64,000 nt of DNA, taken from the NCBI RefSeq assembly GCF_024346955.1, contig NZ_AP024883.1:310001-374000 (forward strand). The letters are read 5' to 3'. Shown piece after piece: positions 24,844-34,668 of the stretch (positions are counted from its first letter, which is position 1; each line of letters starts with the position of its first letter). The translations under genes and the position numbers were made by a program. Source of the DNA: Vibrio mangrovi. Its GTDB lineage: Bacteria > Pseudomonadota > Gammaproteobacteria > Enterobacterales > Vibrionaceae. Below the pieces are notes generated by a model, which was not told where the DNA came from, searched no databases, and saw only the letters and a program-made list of their open reading frames with translations.

Positions 24844-26793
24844 TTAGTTGAGTGCGGCTTTTTCTGCGATGAGTTTATCCACGACACTTGGATCGGCCAG
24901 TGTTGAAGTATCTCCAAGATTACTGGTATCACCGGTAGCAATCTTACGTAAAATCCGGCGCATGATTTTCCCTGAACGTGTTTTGGGAAGTGCATCAGTC
25001 CAGTGCAGGACATCCGGTGTTGCTATCGGACCGATCTCTTTGCGAACCCAGTCTTTGACTTCTTTATGCAGCTCGGAAGATGGGTAAATGCCATCGTTTA
25101 AGGTGATGTAGGCGTAGATAGCCTGTCCTTTAATATCGTGCGGAATCCCTACGACAGCGGCCTCGGCTATTTTATCGAATGCAACCAGTGCTGATTCGAT
25201 TTCTGCGGTCCCCATCCGGTGACCGGAAACATTGAGAACATCATCGACCCGGCCGGTAATCCAGTAATAGCCGTCTTCGTCTCTGCGGGCTCCATCTCCG
25301 GTAAAGTACATCCCTTTGAAAGTGGAGAAGTAGGTCTGTTCGAAACGGTCGTGATCGCCATATACCGTGCGCATCTGACCGGGCCAGGAATCCAGAATCA
25401 CCAGATTACCTTCGGTTGCGCCTTCGACGATATTGCCAATATTGTCAACCAGTGCCGGTTGAACACCAAAGAATGGCCGGGTGGCTGAGCCGGGTTTTAA
25501 TTCAGTTGCGCCGGGAAGTGGTGTGATCAGAATACCGCCGGTTTCGGTTTGCCACCAGGTATCAACGATAGGTGACTTTTCATTACCGATAGTCCGGTAA
25601 TACCATTCCCATGCCTCCGGATTGATCGGCTCTCCGACAGATCCCATAATCCGCAGGCTGTCCCGCGAGGTGCCGTCAATCGCTTCATTACCTTTTGCCA
25701 TCAGAGCCCGGATGGCTGTCGGGGCAGTATAAAGGATATTGACCTGATGTTTATCGACTACTTCGCTCATCCGGCTGGTGGCCGGATAATTCGGTACGCC
25801 TTCAAACAGAATCGTTTTGGCGCCGTTGGATAGCGGACCGTAAACCAGATAAGTGTGACCGGTAATCCAGCCCACGTCTGCCGTACACCAGAAGACTTCT
25901 CCGGGTTGATAGTCGAAGACGTATTTGAAAGTCATGGTGGCATAAACCAGATAACCGCCGGTCGTATGCAAAACACCTTTCGGTTTGCCGGTTGAACCTG
26001 AGGTATAAAGAATGAAGAGCGGATCTTCAGCTTTCATCGCTTCCGGCGGACAATGGTCGGCAACGGTTTCTGTGGCTTCATGCCACCAGATATCGCGGTG
26101 TTCATGCCAGTCTACCTTACCGCCGGTCCGTCTCAGGACCACGACTTTGCTGATGGTTTTTACTTCAGGGTTGGTCAGCGCTTCATCAACATTCTTTTTT
26201 AGCGGAACGGCCCGTCCGCCGCGGACACCTTCGTCAGCAGTAATCACAATTTTTGCATCGGAGTCGATAATCCGTCCGGCAAGTGCTTCCGGAGAGAATC
26301 CGCCGAAGACGACGGTATGGACTGCCCCAATCCGGGTACAGGCGAGCATCGCAACAGCGGCTTCCGGAACCATCGGCATATAAAGACAGACGACATCACC
26401 TTTACGGACACCCTGTTCTTTCAGCGCATTGGCAAAGCGACAGACTTCACTGTGGAGTTGATTAAAGGTCAGTGTTTTATCTTCCAGCGGATTGTCGCCT
26501 TCCCAGATAATTGCAACATCATCACCCCGTTCAGCCAGATGCCGGTCAATACAGTTGGCTGAAACATTGAGGGTTCCGTCTTCAAACCAGCGGATATCTA
26601 CATGACCGGTATCGAATGAGGTCTGTTTTACTTTGGTGTAGGGCTTTATCCAGTCAACAATTTTTCCGTGTTCTCCCCAGAATCCTTCCGGATCGCTGAC
26701 GGAGCGTTGGTACATTGATAAGTAAGTGTCATTATCCGCGTGGGTATGTTCTTTAATATTGTTCTTTACCGGATAAATATGAACATCACTCAT
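24844..26793 (-). CDS. acs: Acetyl-CoA synthetase
   Basis: A 649-residue ANL-superfamily enzyme activating acetate to acetyl-CoA through acetyl-AMP. Motifs: the P-loop YTSGSTGKPKGVLH, the adenylate motif TWWQTETGG, YFTGDGARRDEDGYYWITGRVDDVLNVSGHR split by the hinge, and the C-terminal LPKTRSGKIMRR. The lysine of that last motif is the reversible acetylation site in relatives. The frame is open 58 codons upstream, but ATG 26793 (MSDVHIYPVK) has a strong AAGGAGAAG ribosome binding site. The CrbS-like kinase gene lies about 4.3 kb away; in V. cholerae CrbS controls acs (acetate switch). Confidence 0.98.
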   Translation of the reverse strand: MSDVHIYPVKNNIKEHTHADNDTYLSMYQRSVSDPEGFWGEHGKIVDWIKPYTKVKQTSFDTGHVDIRWFEDGTLNVSANCIDRHLAERGDDVAIIWEGDNPLEDKTLTFNQLHSEVCRFANALKEQGVRKGDVVCLYMPMVPEAAVAMLACTRIGAVHTVVFGGFSPEALAGRIIDSDAKIVITADEGVRGGRAVPLKKNVDEALTNPEVKTISKVVVLRRTGGKVDWHEHRDIWWHEATETVADHCPPEAMKAEDPLFILYTSGSTGKPKGVLHTTGGYLVYATMTFKYVFDYQPGEVFWCTADVGWITGHTYLVYGPLSNGAKTILFEGVPNYPATSRMSEVVDKHQVNILYTAPTAIRALMAKGNEAIDGTSRDSLRIMGSVGEPINPEAWEWYYRTIGNEKSPIVDTWWQTETGGILITPLPGATELKPGSATRPFFGVQPALVDNIGNIVEGATEGNLVILDSWPGQMRTVYGDHDRFEQTYFSTFKGMYFTGDGARRDEDGYYWITGRVDDVLNVSGHRMGTAEIESALVAFDKIAEAAVVGIPHDIKGQAIYAYITLNDGIYPSSELHKEVKDWVRKEIGPIATPDVLHWTDALPKTRSGKIMRRILRKIATGDTSNLGDTSTLADPSVVDKLIAEKAALN

Positions 26794-27012
26794 AGCTTCT
26801 TCTCCTTTTGAATGCTGTGACCGCTCCGGCTTATCATTATTGGGCTTTCTGTAAACATACCCGGAGGATCTGAACCTGACGTTTGAGGTCAACCATAACT
26901 CTTGTTCAGATACCGTGATTTCACAATTAGACTTTAGGATAAATGAGAGCTGCGAGTAAAAATACATTGTGATTCAATGCGTCACATGTTTTTGTAATTC
27001 ATCGCTTTTGAT

Positions 27013-27076
27013 TCTGGAATGCAATTGCTCTGGAATACAACGGTTTTGGAATACAACAGCTCTGGAATATTAAGGA
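27013..27076 (-). repeat. Four 16-bp tandem repeats at the 3' end of the exonuclease gene
   Basis: Units TCTGGAATGCAATTGC, TCTGGAATACAACGGT, TTTGGAATACAACAGC and TCTGGAATATTAAGGA follow each other at 16-bp spacing. They overlap the stop codon of the leftward exonuclease gene. Confidence 0.8.
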
Positions 27077-27702
27077 GTGTAGGCTGAACGGAATGATGGC
27101 CGGTCACCTTTGGTCAGGCGCACAAAAACCAGTGCAGCGGAGAAGGCATCCTGCAAGGCATCATGCTTATTTTGCAGTGGCAGGTCCAGATGATGACAAA
27201 TGGCTTCCAGACTGAGGTCGAAGTAAGCATTCGGCAGCAGTTTTTCCAGTTGTTCATGGTAGAGCTGGCTGACTTCAATTAGGCGATTGGGTAGTGGAAA
27301 CCCCAGATGTTTGCGACAGGCGATATCCAGAATAGTTTTATCATAACGGATATGGTAACCGACCAGCGGACGGTTACCGATAAACGCCAGTAGTTGCGCC
27401 AATGCTTCGGGCTCGGTCAGGCCGTCATTCAGATCCTGATGGCGAATCCGGTGAATCCGGACGGAACCTGCATCCAGAGATCTGGGAGCACATAACTTCA
27501 CTTCAAATGACTGACTGGTCAGAATCCGGTTACCGATAATTTTGGTTGCCGCGATCGAAACCAGTTCTGCCCGCTGTGGATCCAGACTGGTGGTCTCACA
27601 GTCCAGCGACACATATTCCTGATTATCCGGTGGTAAGAATAACTCCCGGTAGGGCGAGTCTTTCAGTTTGTAATACCAGTATTTACGTCTGATACGGTTC
27701 AT
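27070..27702 (-). CDS. 3'-5' exonuclease domain protein (DnaQ-like)
   Basis: A 210-residue DEDDh exonuclease related to the proofreading epsilon subunit. ExoI is YVSLDCETTSLDP (Asp and Glu metal ligands), ExoII is LVGYHIRYDKTILD, and ExoIII is NKHDALQDAFSAALVF with the general-base His. The substrate is probably DNA or RNA 3' ends in the cytoplasm. It follows the cNMP/CBS/nucleotidyltransferase gene on the same strand (61 bp), a pair commonly found together in proteobacteria near acs. Tandem repeats lie at both ends of the gene. Confidence 0.88.
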   Translation of the reverse strand: MNRIRRKYWYYKLKDSPYRELFLPPDNQEYVSLDCETTSLDPQRAELVSIAATKIIGNRILTSQSFEVKLCAPRSLDAGSVRIHRIRHQDLNDGLTEPEALAQLLAFIGNRPLVGYHIRYDKTILDIACRKHLGFPLPNRLIEVSQLYHEQLEKLLPNAYFDLSLEAICHHLDLPLQNKHDALQDAFSAALVFVRLTKGDRPSFRSAYTP

Positions 27703-27717
27703 ATTGTTATTCTCTGA

Positions 27718-27786
27718 TCTGATGGTTACTCACGGAGCTGATAGTTACTCACGGATCTGACAGTTACTCACGGATCTGATAGTGAT
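27718..27786 (-). repeat. 19-bp tandem repeats at the 3' end of the cNMP/CBS gene
   Basis: Three full units (TCTGATGGTTACTCACGGA, GCTGATAGTTACTCACGGA, TCTGACAGTTACTCACGGA) and a partial fourth at exact 19-bp spacing. The stop codon of the leftward gene falls in the third unit, so the extra copies lie in the intergenic gap. Confidence 0.85.
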
Positions 27787-29590
27787 ATGACAGCCACTGT
27801 TTGAATTTTTTGACGATATGCAGACTGTGCCGTAGTAAATCACGCTCGGTACTGTCGAGAGATTTGATGTCCAGATGATTATTAGCATCCGGCTGACGAA
27901 GCTGCTGCCTCAGACGGAGTTTAAAGAAGAGTTTCAGGGCTTCACTCAGGTTATCTGCGGTTTGCTGTTCCAGTACACGCTGTCTGACCAGAGATTCGAT
28001 ACGCTCAAAGGTATTCTGCACCCCAATCCGGTATTCCAGACTCAGGGCCCGGATTCCATGCACAATCGGGAAAATGCCGCCTTGTTTAATATCCAGACCG
28101 GCTTTGGATGATTTCACATTACCGAATAGTGTCAGAGGCAGGGAGAAATTTAACGCCGGACGGGTAAATTCAGACAGAATCAGTTCCTGATCGGCCATCA
28201 ATTGCGACAGATGATTCTTGATGGGGAGCAGGAGTTCCCGGTTACCGGCGACAGCCTGAGCATCAGCCATAATGGCAATATTCATGATCTGTTCCGGCTT
28301 TGTCTGGCTTACCCATTGAGTGAGTGTTGTTTGCCATTCTTGCTGAGTTTTTACCCACTGCGGGTTATTGACCATCACTTTCCCGGGACAGACCGGATAT
28401 CCCAGTTGCAGCAATGTATGAGTCAGTTTTTCCATCACGCTCTGACAATCCGGCCAGATGAGGTCGTTCTGCACGATGAGGGCATTGTCCTGATCGGTCT
28501 TCAGAATCTGTTCTCCCCGGCCTTCTGAACCAAGGACCAGCAGACAGCATTGTTGTTGCATCACTGGGGGAACAATCAGTTCGAAAGCTTTTTCAATAAT
28601 CTGTTCGTTGACAGCGGATATCAGCTCCATAATGAAGCGGGTTCTGATCCCGTTACTGACCAGATTTTCAACCAGCCTGCGTTGCTGATTAGAGGCAATA
28701 GCGAGTTCTTCAATACTGGAAGCTCTGGCGATACTCAGTGTCAGGACATGAGAGTGGGTTGAGAAAGCACTGAGGATCTGGGTCATATCCAGCATTCCGA
28801 CCGCTTCATTCCCATCGCAGACCATGATCCGTTTTACTTTATTGCGGATCATCATGACCATCGCATTGAATAAGAACTCGCCGTCATCGACATGGAAAAC
28901 CGGAAAAGTGGCGATCTGGCCGACCGGTGTGTCAACCGGCAGGGAGTCAAGAGTCAGCGCATGCAACATATTCGTTCGGGTGATAATCGCATAAGGATGA
29001 GCATGTGTTGTCTGACTGAGGCGGTCATCATTCTCCGGAAGATGAACCAGAGCAGCATCGCAGTTATTGTCTTTTAACTGGCAGGTGACGTCGTTAATGG
29101 TTTGCTCCGGTGTGACGATCATCGGTGGATGGTAAATAGCCCGATCAACTTTGGTTAAGATGAATTCCGCCAGATTCTGCTGTTGTTGGGCGGTTTCGAT
29201 CAGCGCCTGACGGGTTGCCAGGTTGCTATCGAAATAAGCAGCAAACTGTCCGTTCTGATGATAAAAATCCAGAAAGACTGATTTCGGTAACTGGTAAGCG
29301 AGGGTGTCTTCCAGCGCAACATATTGATGCCTGACGGTTCCGTCAAGCAGTGAACGGACGTCGAAAATATCTTCGCTGGCATAGTGGGCAAAAACTTCCT
29401 GCCCGTCTTCCGAGCGTTCTTCGACCACACCTTTGATGAGGATATGCAGGTACTGGCTGCTCTGACCGCTGCGTAACAGCGATTCCCTGGCCCGGAAATA
29501 GGCGACATCCAGCGTGGCAAGCAACTGTTGTTGTTGCTCTGGTGTCAGGCGATCAAATGGTGGTGAGTGAAGATTGAACTTATCCGGCAT
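27764..29590 (-). CDS. cNMP-binding / CBS / DUF294 putative nucleotidyltransferase
   Basis: A 608-residue cytoplasmic signalling protein. Order: cyclic-nucleotide-binding-like domain (about 10-130), a pair of CBS domains (about 150-275), then a GlnD/GlnE-like nucleotidyltransferase core (LVLGSEGRGEQILKTDQDNAL, about 355-375), and a helical DUF294 C-terminal region. The motif G-S-x-G-R with D-x-D is intact, suggesting active nucleotidyl transfer. The partner is unknown, though relatives are placed beside acs and acetate-use genes. The start at ATG 29590 (MPDKFNLHSPPF) is chosen for its AAAGGT ribosome binding site. Confidence 0.9.
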   Translation of the reverse strand: MPDKFNLHSPPFDRLTPEQQQQLLATLDVAYFRARESLLRSGQSSQYLHILIKGVVEERSEDGQEVFAHYASEDIFDVRSLLDGTVRHQYVALEDTLAYQLPKSVFLDFYHQNGQFAAYFDSNLATRQALIETAQQQQNLAEFILTKVDRAIYHPPMIVTPEQTINDVTCQLKDNNCDAALVHLPENDDRLSQTTHAHPYAIITRTNMLHALTLDSLPVDTPVGQIATFPVFHVDDGEFLFNAMVMMIRNKVKRIMVCDGNEAVGMLDMTQILSAFSTHSHVLTLSIARASSIEELAIASNQQRRLVENLVSNGIRTRFIMELISAVNEQIIEKAFELIVPPVMQQQCCLLVLGSEGRGEQILKTDQDNALIVQNDLIWPDCQSVMEKLTHTLLQLGYPVCPGKVMVNNPQWVKTQQEWQTTLTQWVSQTKPEQIMNIAIMADAQAVAGNRELLLPIKNHLSQLMADQELILSEFTRPALNFSLPLTLFGNVKSSKAGLDIKQGGIFPIVHGIRALSLEYRIGVQNTFERIESLVRQRVLEQQTADNLSEALKLFFKLRLRQQLRQPDANNHLDIKSLDSTERDLLRHSLHIVKKFKQWLSYHYQIRE

Positions 29591-29842
29591 AGCAACCTTT
29601 CTGACCCAAATCATATCTGCTTTAATTCTTGGCCGAAATCTGGTTTGCCTCCAGACGACTTTGGTCTAATAACCGGATTTTCGTGAAATTGGGGAAACTG
29701 AGCGTTGAGTAAACTTCCCTTTTCCTTGTATGGCATTCAAAGCATAATATACCCACATAACCTCAAGATGCTGGATTTTCGTTGAACAGTACCCTGAGGT
29801 GGCTTGGGTATCGTCGCGTTTTTCTGCATCAGTAGGTTGTTC

Positions 29843-31018
29843 ATGCTCCGTATCTCTCCGTTTCAGTGGATCTCTCAGTACTATTTTGGTTTCTTCTTTG
29901 TCTATGGGGTTTATACGCCATTCTGGGCACTGTGGCTTAAAAGTGAGGGGGTGGCGCCTGCCGATATCGGAGTGATTATGGGGCTGGCTTTCGGAACTCG
30001 TTGTCTGGCCAATCTGCTGGTTACGCCGAGAGTTCACCGGGTTGAATGGTATGTCCCGATGCTAAGAGTGCTGAGTCTGTTGTCGATTGGGCTGATTGCA
30101 GTTCACGCACTGGCGGTGGAGCATCTGATCTGGATTGCACTGGCGACGGTATTGTTCAATATCTGCTACGGACCCATTATTCCGCTTTCCGATTCTGTGG
30201 CGAATTACTACACCAACTTGAAAATGCTCGATTACGGGCGGACCCGGTTGTGGGGTTCCGTGGCATTTATTGTTGGATCTCTGGTGGTCGGCTGGGTTGT
30301 TGCTCACTGGGGAGATGACTGGATTCTGTACACAGCTGTGCTGGGAATGAGTGTGACATTTGTGATGAGTCTGCGTGCTCCGAGTCCCAGCCCTGAGAGT
30401 CAGAGCGAGAAGCGTGTTGTACGCCCCAAACTGACGGAGATGTTCAGAGACCGGCAGGTGCTTAAGTTTTTATTGCTGATTTCGCTGATTCAGGGCAGCC
30501 ATGCTGCTTATTACAGTTTCAGCTCTGTTTACTGGAAGTCAGTCGGACATTCTGAAGAAATCATTGGTTATCTGTGGAGTCTGGGCGTCATTGCGGAGAT
30601 CTGTATTTTTGCATTCAGCCGGCGCTTCTTTGGTTTATGGTCTATCCGGTCGATGTTTCTGCTTGCCTCCTGTGCGGTACTGGTTCGCTGGAGTCTGACC
30701 GCGCTTACGACTCAGGTTGGTGTGCTGGTGTTTATTCAGCTCCTTCATAGTCTGACATTTGCGGTTGCCCATCTGGCGACCATTCGCTATATCCAGCAAT
30801 CTGTGCCGGAAAAAATGGTGGCATTGCAGTCACTGTATAACGCAATTCCGTTAGGGGCAGTGATGGCAACAATGACGGCTATCAGTGGCTGGGGATTTGA
30901 GAACTGGGGAGCAAAAATTTTCTGGGGGATGGCTTTGATGGGGGCGCTGGCGCTGTTTGTCCGGCTGGAACCATCGGTATCTGTACGCGAAACCGAGATA
31001 GCAAAAACCACATCCTGA
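29843..31018 (+). CDS. MFS transporter, 3-phenylpropionate transporter-like
   Basis: A 391-residue inner-membrane protein with about twelve predicted membrane segments. It begins MLRISPFQWISQYYFGFFFVYGVYTPFWALWLKS, very like the PPP/HcaT (MFS_1_like) subfamily, and has the conserved DYGRTRLWGSVAFIVGS between segments 4 and 5. The substrate is not known; aromatic acids are the name-giving case in E. coli. TTG 29804 would extend it by 13 residues; ATG 29843 with upstream AGTAGG is preferred. It is divergent from the cNMP/CBS gene and 104 bp before the kinase gene. Confidence 0.88.
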   Translation: MLRISPFQWISQYYFGFFFVYGVYTPFWALWLKSEGVAPADIGVIMGLAFGTRCLANLLVTPRVHRVEWYVPMLRVLSLLSIGLIAVHALAVEHLIWIALATVLFNICYGPIIPLSDSVANYYTNLKMLDYGRTRLWGSVAFIVGSLVVGWVVAHWGDDWILYTAVLGMSVTFVMSLRAPSPSPESQSEKRVVRPKLTEMFRDRQVLKFLLLISLIQGSHAAYYSFSSVYWKSVGHSEEIIGYLWSLGVIAEICIFAFSRRFFGLWSIRSMFLLASCAVLVRWSLTALTTQVGVLVFIQLLHSLTFAVAHLATIRYIQQSVPEKMVALQSLYNAIPLGAVMATMTAISGWGFENWGAKIFWGMALMGALALFVRLEPSVSVRETEIAKTTS

Positions 31019-31122
31019 TTCACGGCAGTTCCCAAAATCGGGATAATATCAGTGACTTAACATATGAAGCCGTCTATCCTTAATCTGGCGTAAGTTATGG
31101 CTTGATTACAAGGATCGTTCTC

Positions 31123-34100
31123 ATGCAGTCATGGGTTGTTATTCCGGTTTTATTTCTCTATTTAGGACTGCTGTTTTTTATCGCATGGTACGGTGATAAA
31201 CACCTGCGCTGGCTGGCTCGATTCCGGCCATGGATTTATAGTTTATCCATCGGGGTGTATTGCACATCCTGGACCTTCTACGGCACGGTCGGTCAGGCAA
31301 CGAATCATGCCTGGTCATTCTTACCGATCTATCTGGCTCCCATTCTGGTGTTTGTCTTCGGCTGGCGGATTCTGGCCCGTCTGATGCTGATTGCCAAACG
31401 AGAACATATTACATCCATCGCCGATTTTATTGCGGCCCGTTATGGTAAATCTCAGGGGCTTGCGGTTGCAGCGACACTGATTGCGGTGATTGGTATTCTG
31501 CCCTATATCGCACTGCAACTCCGTGGTGTCACTATGGGAATTCATATCGTTGCGTCTGACTTCCCCTCTCAGAATCAGTTTGCGGAAAGCCATATTTCCT
31601 GGTTTGTGGTGATGGCGCTGGCAATTTTTACCATTCTATTCGGCACCCGACATATCGATAATACCGAACATCACCGGGGAATGATGATGGCGATTGCCTT
31701 TGAGTCGCTGATTAAGCTGGTGGCTTTTCTGTGGGTTGGTTTATTCATTGTATATATCGGCTGGCATCAGACAACATTCAGTCTTGCTGATGTCGCCCGC
31801 GAATCTTTTGTTGCTCCGCACTGGCCGACACTGGCGGTTCACCTCGTACTGACGATGCTGGCAATTATCTGTCTGCCCCGCCAGTTTCATACCATGATTG
31901 TTGAAAACGAAAAACCACAGGATCTGCATGTCGCCCGGCGGGTATTTCCGGTCTATCTGATTCTGATGGGGTTGTTTGTCCTGCCGGTTTCCTGGGTCGG
32001 AAAGGGGATGCTGGATGTCAGTCTGGCAGATACATTTGTGATCAGTGTACCAAAGGCCGTCGGCTCTGATGTAATTGCGATGATTGCATTTCTGGGCGGC
32101 ACTTCGGCAGCAACCGGCATGGTGATTGTGTCTACTATCGCATTGACGATTATGGTTTCGAATGACCTGGTGGTGCCGTTTCTGCTGCGGCGGATGCGCT
32201 TTTCCCATCAGGGACACCGGCATTTCTCCCGTCTTCTGCTGAGAATTCGCCGGGGACTGATTTTACTCCTGCTGGCATGTGCCTGGGGATTTTACCGGGT
32301 GCTGGATGCGATTCCGTCACTTTCAGCAATAGGCTTTCTCTCATTTGCTGCGATTGCCCAGTTTGCACCGGCGCTGATTGGCGGAATTTACTGGCGTGAC
32401 GGGAATAAAAAAGGGGTCTATGTCGGTCTGGCGATTGGGTTCTCGCTCTGGCTGATCACATTGATGGTACAGACGCATTTACTAGCCGGTGATGCTCAGA
32501 CCAATCCGCTGATCTGGTTGATCAGTCCTCCTGATATGATTGCCGGTTTGGGGCTGTCAATGTCTGACTGGGGAATGATCCTCAGTATTCTGCTGAATAC
32601 ACTCTGTTACTGGGGAATCTCTACAATTACTCATCCGAGCCTGAGTGAACGCTTACAATCCGCGACATTTGTCGGGACGCCGTTCCCGGATAATGAAAAC
32701 ATGAGTTTGTATCAGAGCCGGGTTACGGTGGCTGAACTGGAAATGCTGGTGGCCCGTTTTGTCGGAAGAAGCCGGATGAAAACCGCATTCCAGCAGTTCT
32801 GGACACAGCAGCAAAAAAGCTGTTTACCGAATCAGCAGGCTCCGGCAACTCTGATTCGTCATGCCGAACGGGTACTGGCGGGTGTTTTCGGTGCATCTTC
32901 CGCGAAGTTAGTCCTTGCTTCTGCATTGCAGGGTAAGAACATGCATCTGGAAGAAGTCGCAGCTATCGTTGATGAAGCTTCGGAATTATATGACTTTAGC
33001 CGGAGTCTGCTTCAGGGGGCGATCGAGCACATCGGTCAGGGACTGACAGTGATCGATAAACAACTGCGTCTGGTAGCCTGGAATCAGCGCTATCTGGAGT
33101 TATTCTCATTTCCGCCGGGGCTGATTCAGGTTGGACGCCCGATTGCCGATATCATCCGCCATAATGCACAGCAGGGATTATGTGGTCCGGGAGATATTGA
33201 AGAACATGTCCGTAAACGGGTTCACCATCTGGAAAAAGGGACACGGCATACTTCTTCCCGGGTCCGGCCGGATGGTCGGGTCGTTGAAGTTCAGGGTAAT
33301 CCAATGCCCGGTGGCGGATTTGTTATGAGTTTTACCGATATTACGGTATTCCGGGAGGCTGAAGATGCCCTGAAGCAGGCGAATGAGTCACTGGAAGAGC
33401 GGGTACACCGACGGACACAGGAGCTGGAGAAACTCAATCGCCAGTTAGTGCAGGAAACACAACGGGCAGAGCGGGAATCCCGTTCGAAATCCCGGTTTCT
33501 GGCTGCGGTCAGCCATGATTTGATGCAGCCGTTGAATGCTGCCCGGTTATTTGCTTCATCACTGTCTGAGATTGCCCGGGAAGATGAAGTCAAACGACTT
33601 TCTTCTCATATTGAAAGTGCATTAGGTGCGGCTGAGGAACTGATTGGCGATCTGCTGGATATTTCCCGGCTGGAGTCAGGAAAGCTCGACATTAATATGC
33701 ACAGTTTTGCGATTCATGATGTTCTGGTGAATCTGAATGCAGAATTCCATGCCATTGCCAGACAGCAGGATATCGACTTTACGATGATTCCGTCTTCTGT
33801 GATGGTTAAATCGGATCCGAAGCTGCTCAGACGTATTATCCAGAACTTTCTGACTAATGCTTTCCGGTATGCGCCTCACGGGAAGGTTGTGCTTGGTATA
33901 CGTCATGTCGCAGGGCAGATCAGAATCGAAGTCTGGGATAACGGAATTGGTATTGAGCCGGATCAACAGCAGGAGATCTTTGAAGAGTTCAACCGGGGCG
34001 GACAGGTTCGCTCTGAGCAGGGACTGGGTTTAGGGCTGGCGATCTCGAAAGGGATTGCTTATGTGCTGGGGCATGAAATTTCAATGCGTTCCTGGCCCGG

Positions 34101-34620
34101 ACATGGCAGTGTATTTTCTTTGTCACTCCAACGGGCTCAGCCTAGTGAAGTCGAACATAAAGTCATTCCGGTACCGGATGATGTGACAGACTTGTCGCAG
34201 GTGCGAGTGCTCTGTGTTGATAATGAGGTAGATATTCTGACTGGTATGTCTGATCTATTATCCCGCTGGGGATGCGATATCCGGACGTCGACTAATCTGG
34301 TCGGTAGTCTGAAGATGCTGGAAGAAGAATGGGTGCCGGACGTTATTCTGTCTGATTATCGTCTGGATCAGGGCCGCACCGGGCTGGAAGTGTTACAGCA
34401 GTGCCGGTTGCGGTTAGGTAACCAGTTTGAAGGCATTATTATTAGTGCCGACCGGACTCAGGAGATGATGGATGCGATCCAGTCAAATGGATTCGGTTTC
34501 TTACCTAAACCGGTAAAACCGCTGAAACTGAGAGCTGTATTGAACCGGGTCCGGCAGAGGAGCATACCTGAACAGGAGAGAAATGAAGATGGATCCGAAG
34601 ATCTTCGGAGCATCAGATGA
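31123..34620 (+). CDS. crbS: CrbS/CbrA-type hybrid sensor histidine kinase with SSS transporter domain
   Basis: A 1165-residue inner-membrane hybrid kinase. The N-terminal half (about 1-490) is a sodium/solute symporter-like domain with some 12-13 membrane segments. A PAS domain follows (about 625-745), then a short coiled coil, HisKA with the phospho-acceptor in VSHDLMQPLN (about His797), HATPase with DNGIGIEPDQQQEIFEEF and GLGLGLAISKG, and a REC domain (about 1025-1145) with acceptor Asp in ILSDYRLD. AAGGA lies 8 nt before ATG 31123. In V. cholerae the equivalent protein CrbS, with regulator CrbR, switches on acs. The same neighbourhood here supports that role; no CrbR gene is in the window. 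Confidence 0.88.
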   Translation: MQSWVVIPVLFLYLGLLFFIAWYGDKHLRWLARFRPWIYSLSIGVYCTSWTFYGTVGQATNHAWSFLPIYLAPILVFVFGWRILARLMLIAKREHITSIADFIAARYGKSQGLAVAATLIAVIGILPYIALQLRGVTMGIHIVASDFPSQNQFAESHISWFVVMALAIFTILFGTRHIDNTEHHRGMMMAIAFESLIKLVAFLWVGLFIVYIGWHQTTFSLADVARESFVAPHWPTLAVHLVLTMLAIICLPRQFHTMIVENEKPQDLHVARRVFPVYLILMGLFVLPVSWVGKGMLDVSLADTFVISVPKAVGSDVIAMIAFLGGTSAATGMVIVSTIALTIMVSNDLVVPFLLRRMRFSHQGHRHFSRLLLRIRRGLILLLLACAWGFYRVLDAIPSLSAIGFLSFAAIAQFAPALIGGIYWRDGNKKGVYVGLAIGFSLWLITLMVQTHLLAGDAQTNPLIWLISPPDMIAGLGLSMSDWGMILSILLNTLCYWGISTITHPSLSERLQSATFVGTPFPDNENMSLYQSRVTVAELEMLVARFVGRSRMKTAFQQFWTQQQKSCLPNQQAPATLIRHAERVLAGVFGASSAKLVLASALQGKNMHLEEVAAIVDEASELYDFSRSLLQGAIEHIGQGLTVIDKQLRLVAWNQRYLELFSFPPGLIQVGRPIADIIRHNAQQGLCGPGDIEEHVRKRVHHLEKGTRHTSSRVRPDGRVVEVQGNPMPGGGFVMSFTDITVFREAEDALKQANESLEERVHRRTQELEKLNRQLVQETQRAERESRSKSRFLAAVSHDLMQPLNAARLFASSLSEIAREDEVKRLSSHIESALGAAEELIGDLLDISRLESGKLDINMHSFAIHDVLVNLNAEFHAIARQQDIDFTMIPSSVMVKSDPKLLRRIIQNFLTNAFRYAPHGKVVLGIRHVAGQIRIEVWDNGIGIEPDQQQEIFEEFNRGGQVRSEQGLGLGLAISKGIAYVLGHEISMRSWPGHGSVFSLSLQRAQPSEVEHKVIPVPDDVTDLSQVRVLCVDNEVDILTGMSDLLSRWGCDIRTSTNLVGSLKMLEEEWVPDVILSDYRLDQGRTGLEVLQQCRLRLGNQFEGIIISADRTQEMMDAIQSNGFGFLPKPVKPLKLRAVLNRVRQRSIPEQERNEDGSEDLRSIR

Positions 34621-34628
34621 AATGAAGA

Positions 34629-34650
34629 AACCCGGCCTTCGAGCCGGGTT
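34629..34650. terminator. Terminator between the convergent crbS and gppA genes
   Basis: Stem AACCCGGC / GCCGGGTT with a 6-nt loop, placed between the two convergent stops. The T tracts on both sides are short, so it probably works moderately in both directions. Confidence 0.75.
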
Positions 34651-34668
34651 GTCATCAGCATTATATAA

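Noticed and set aside
27013..27786. CRISPR array
   Set aside because: The repeats are contiguous 16- and 19-bp tandem units without spacers, and no cas genes are present.
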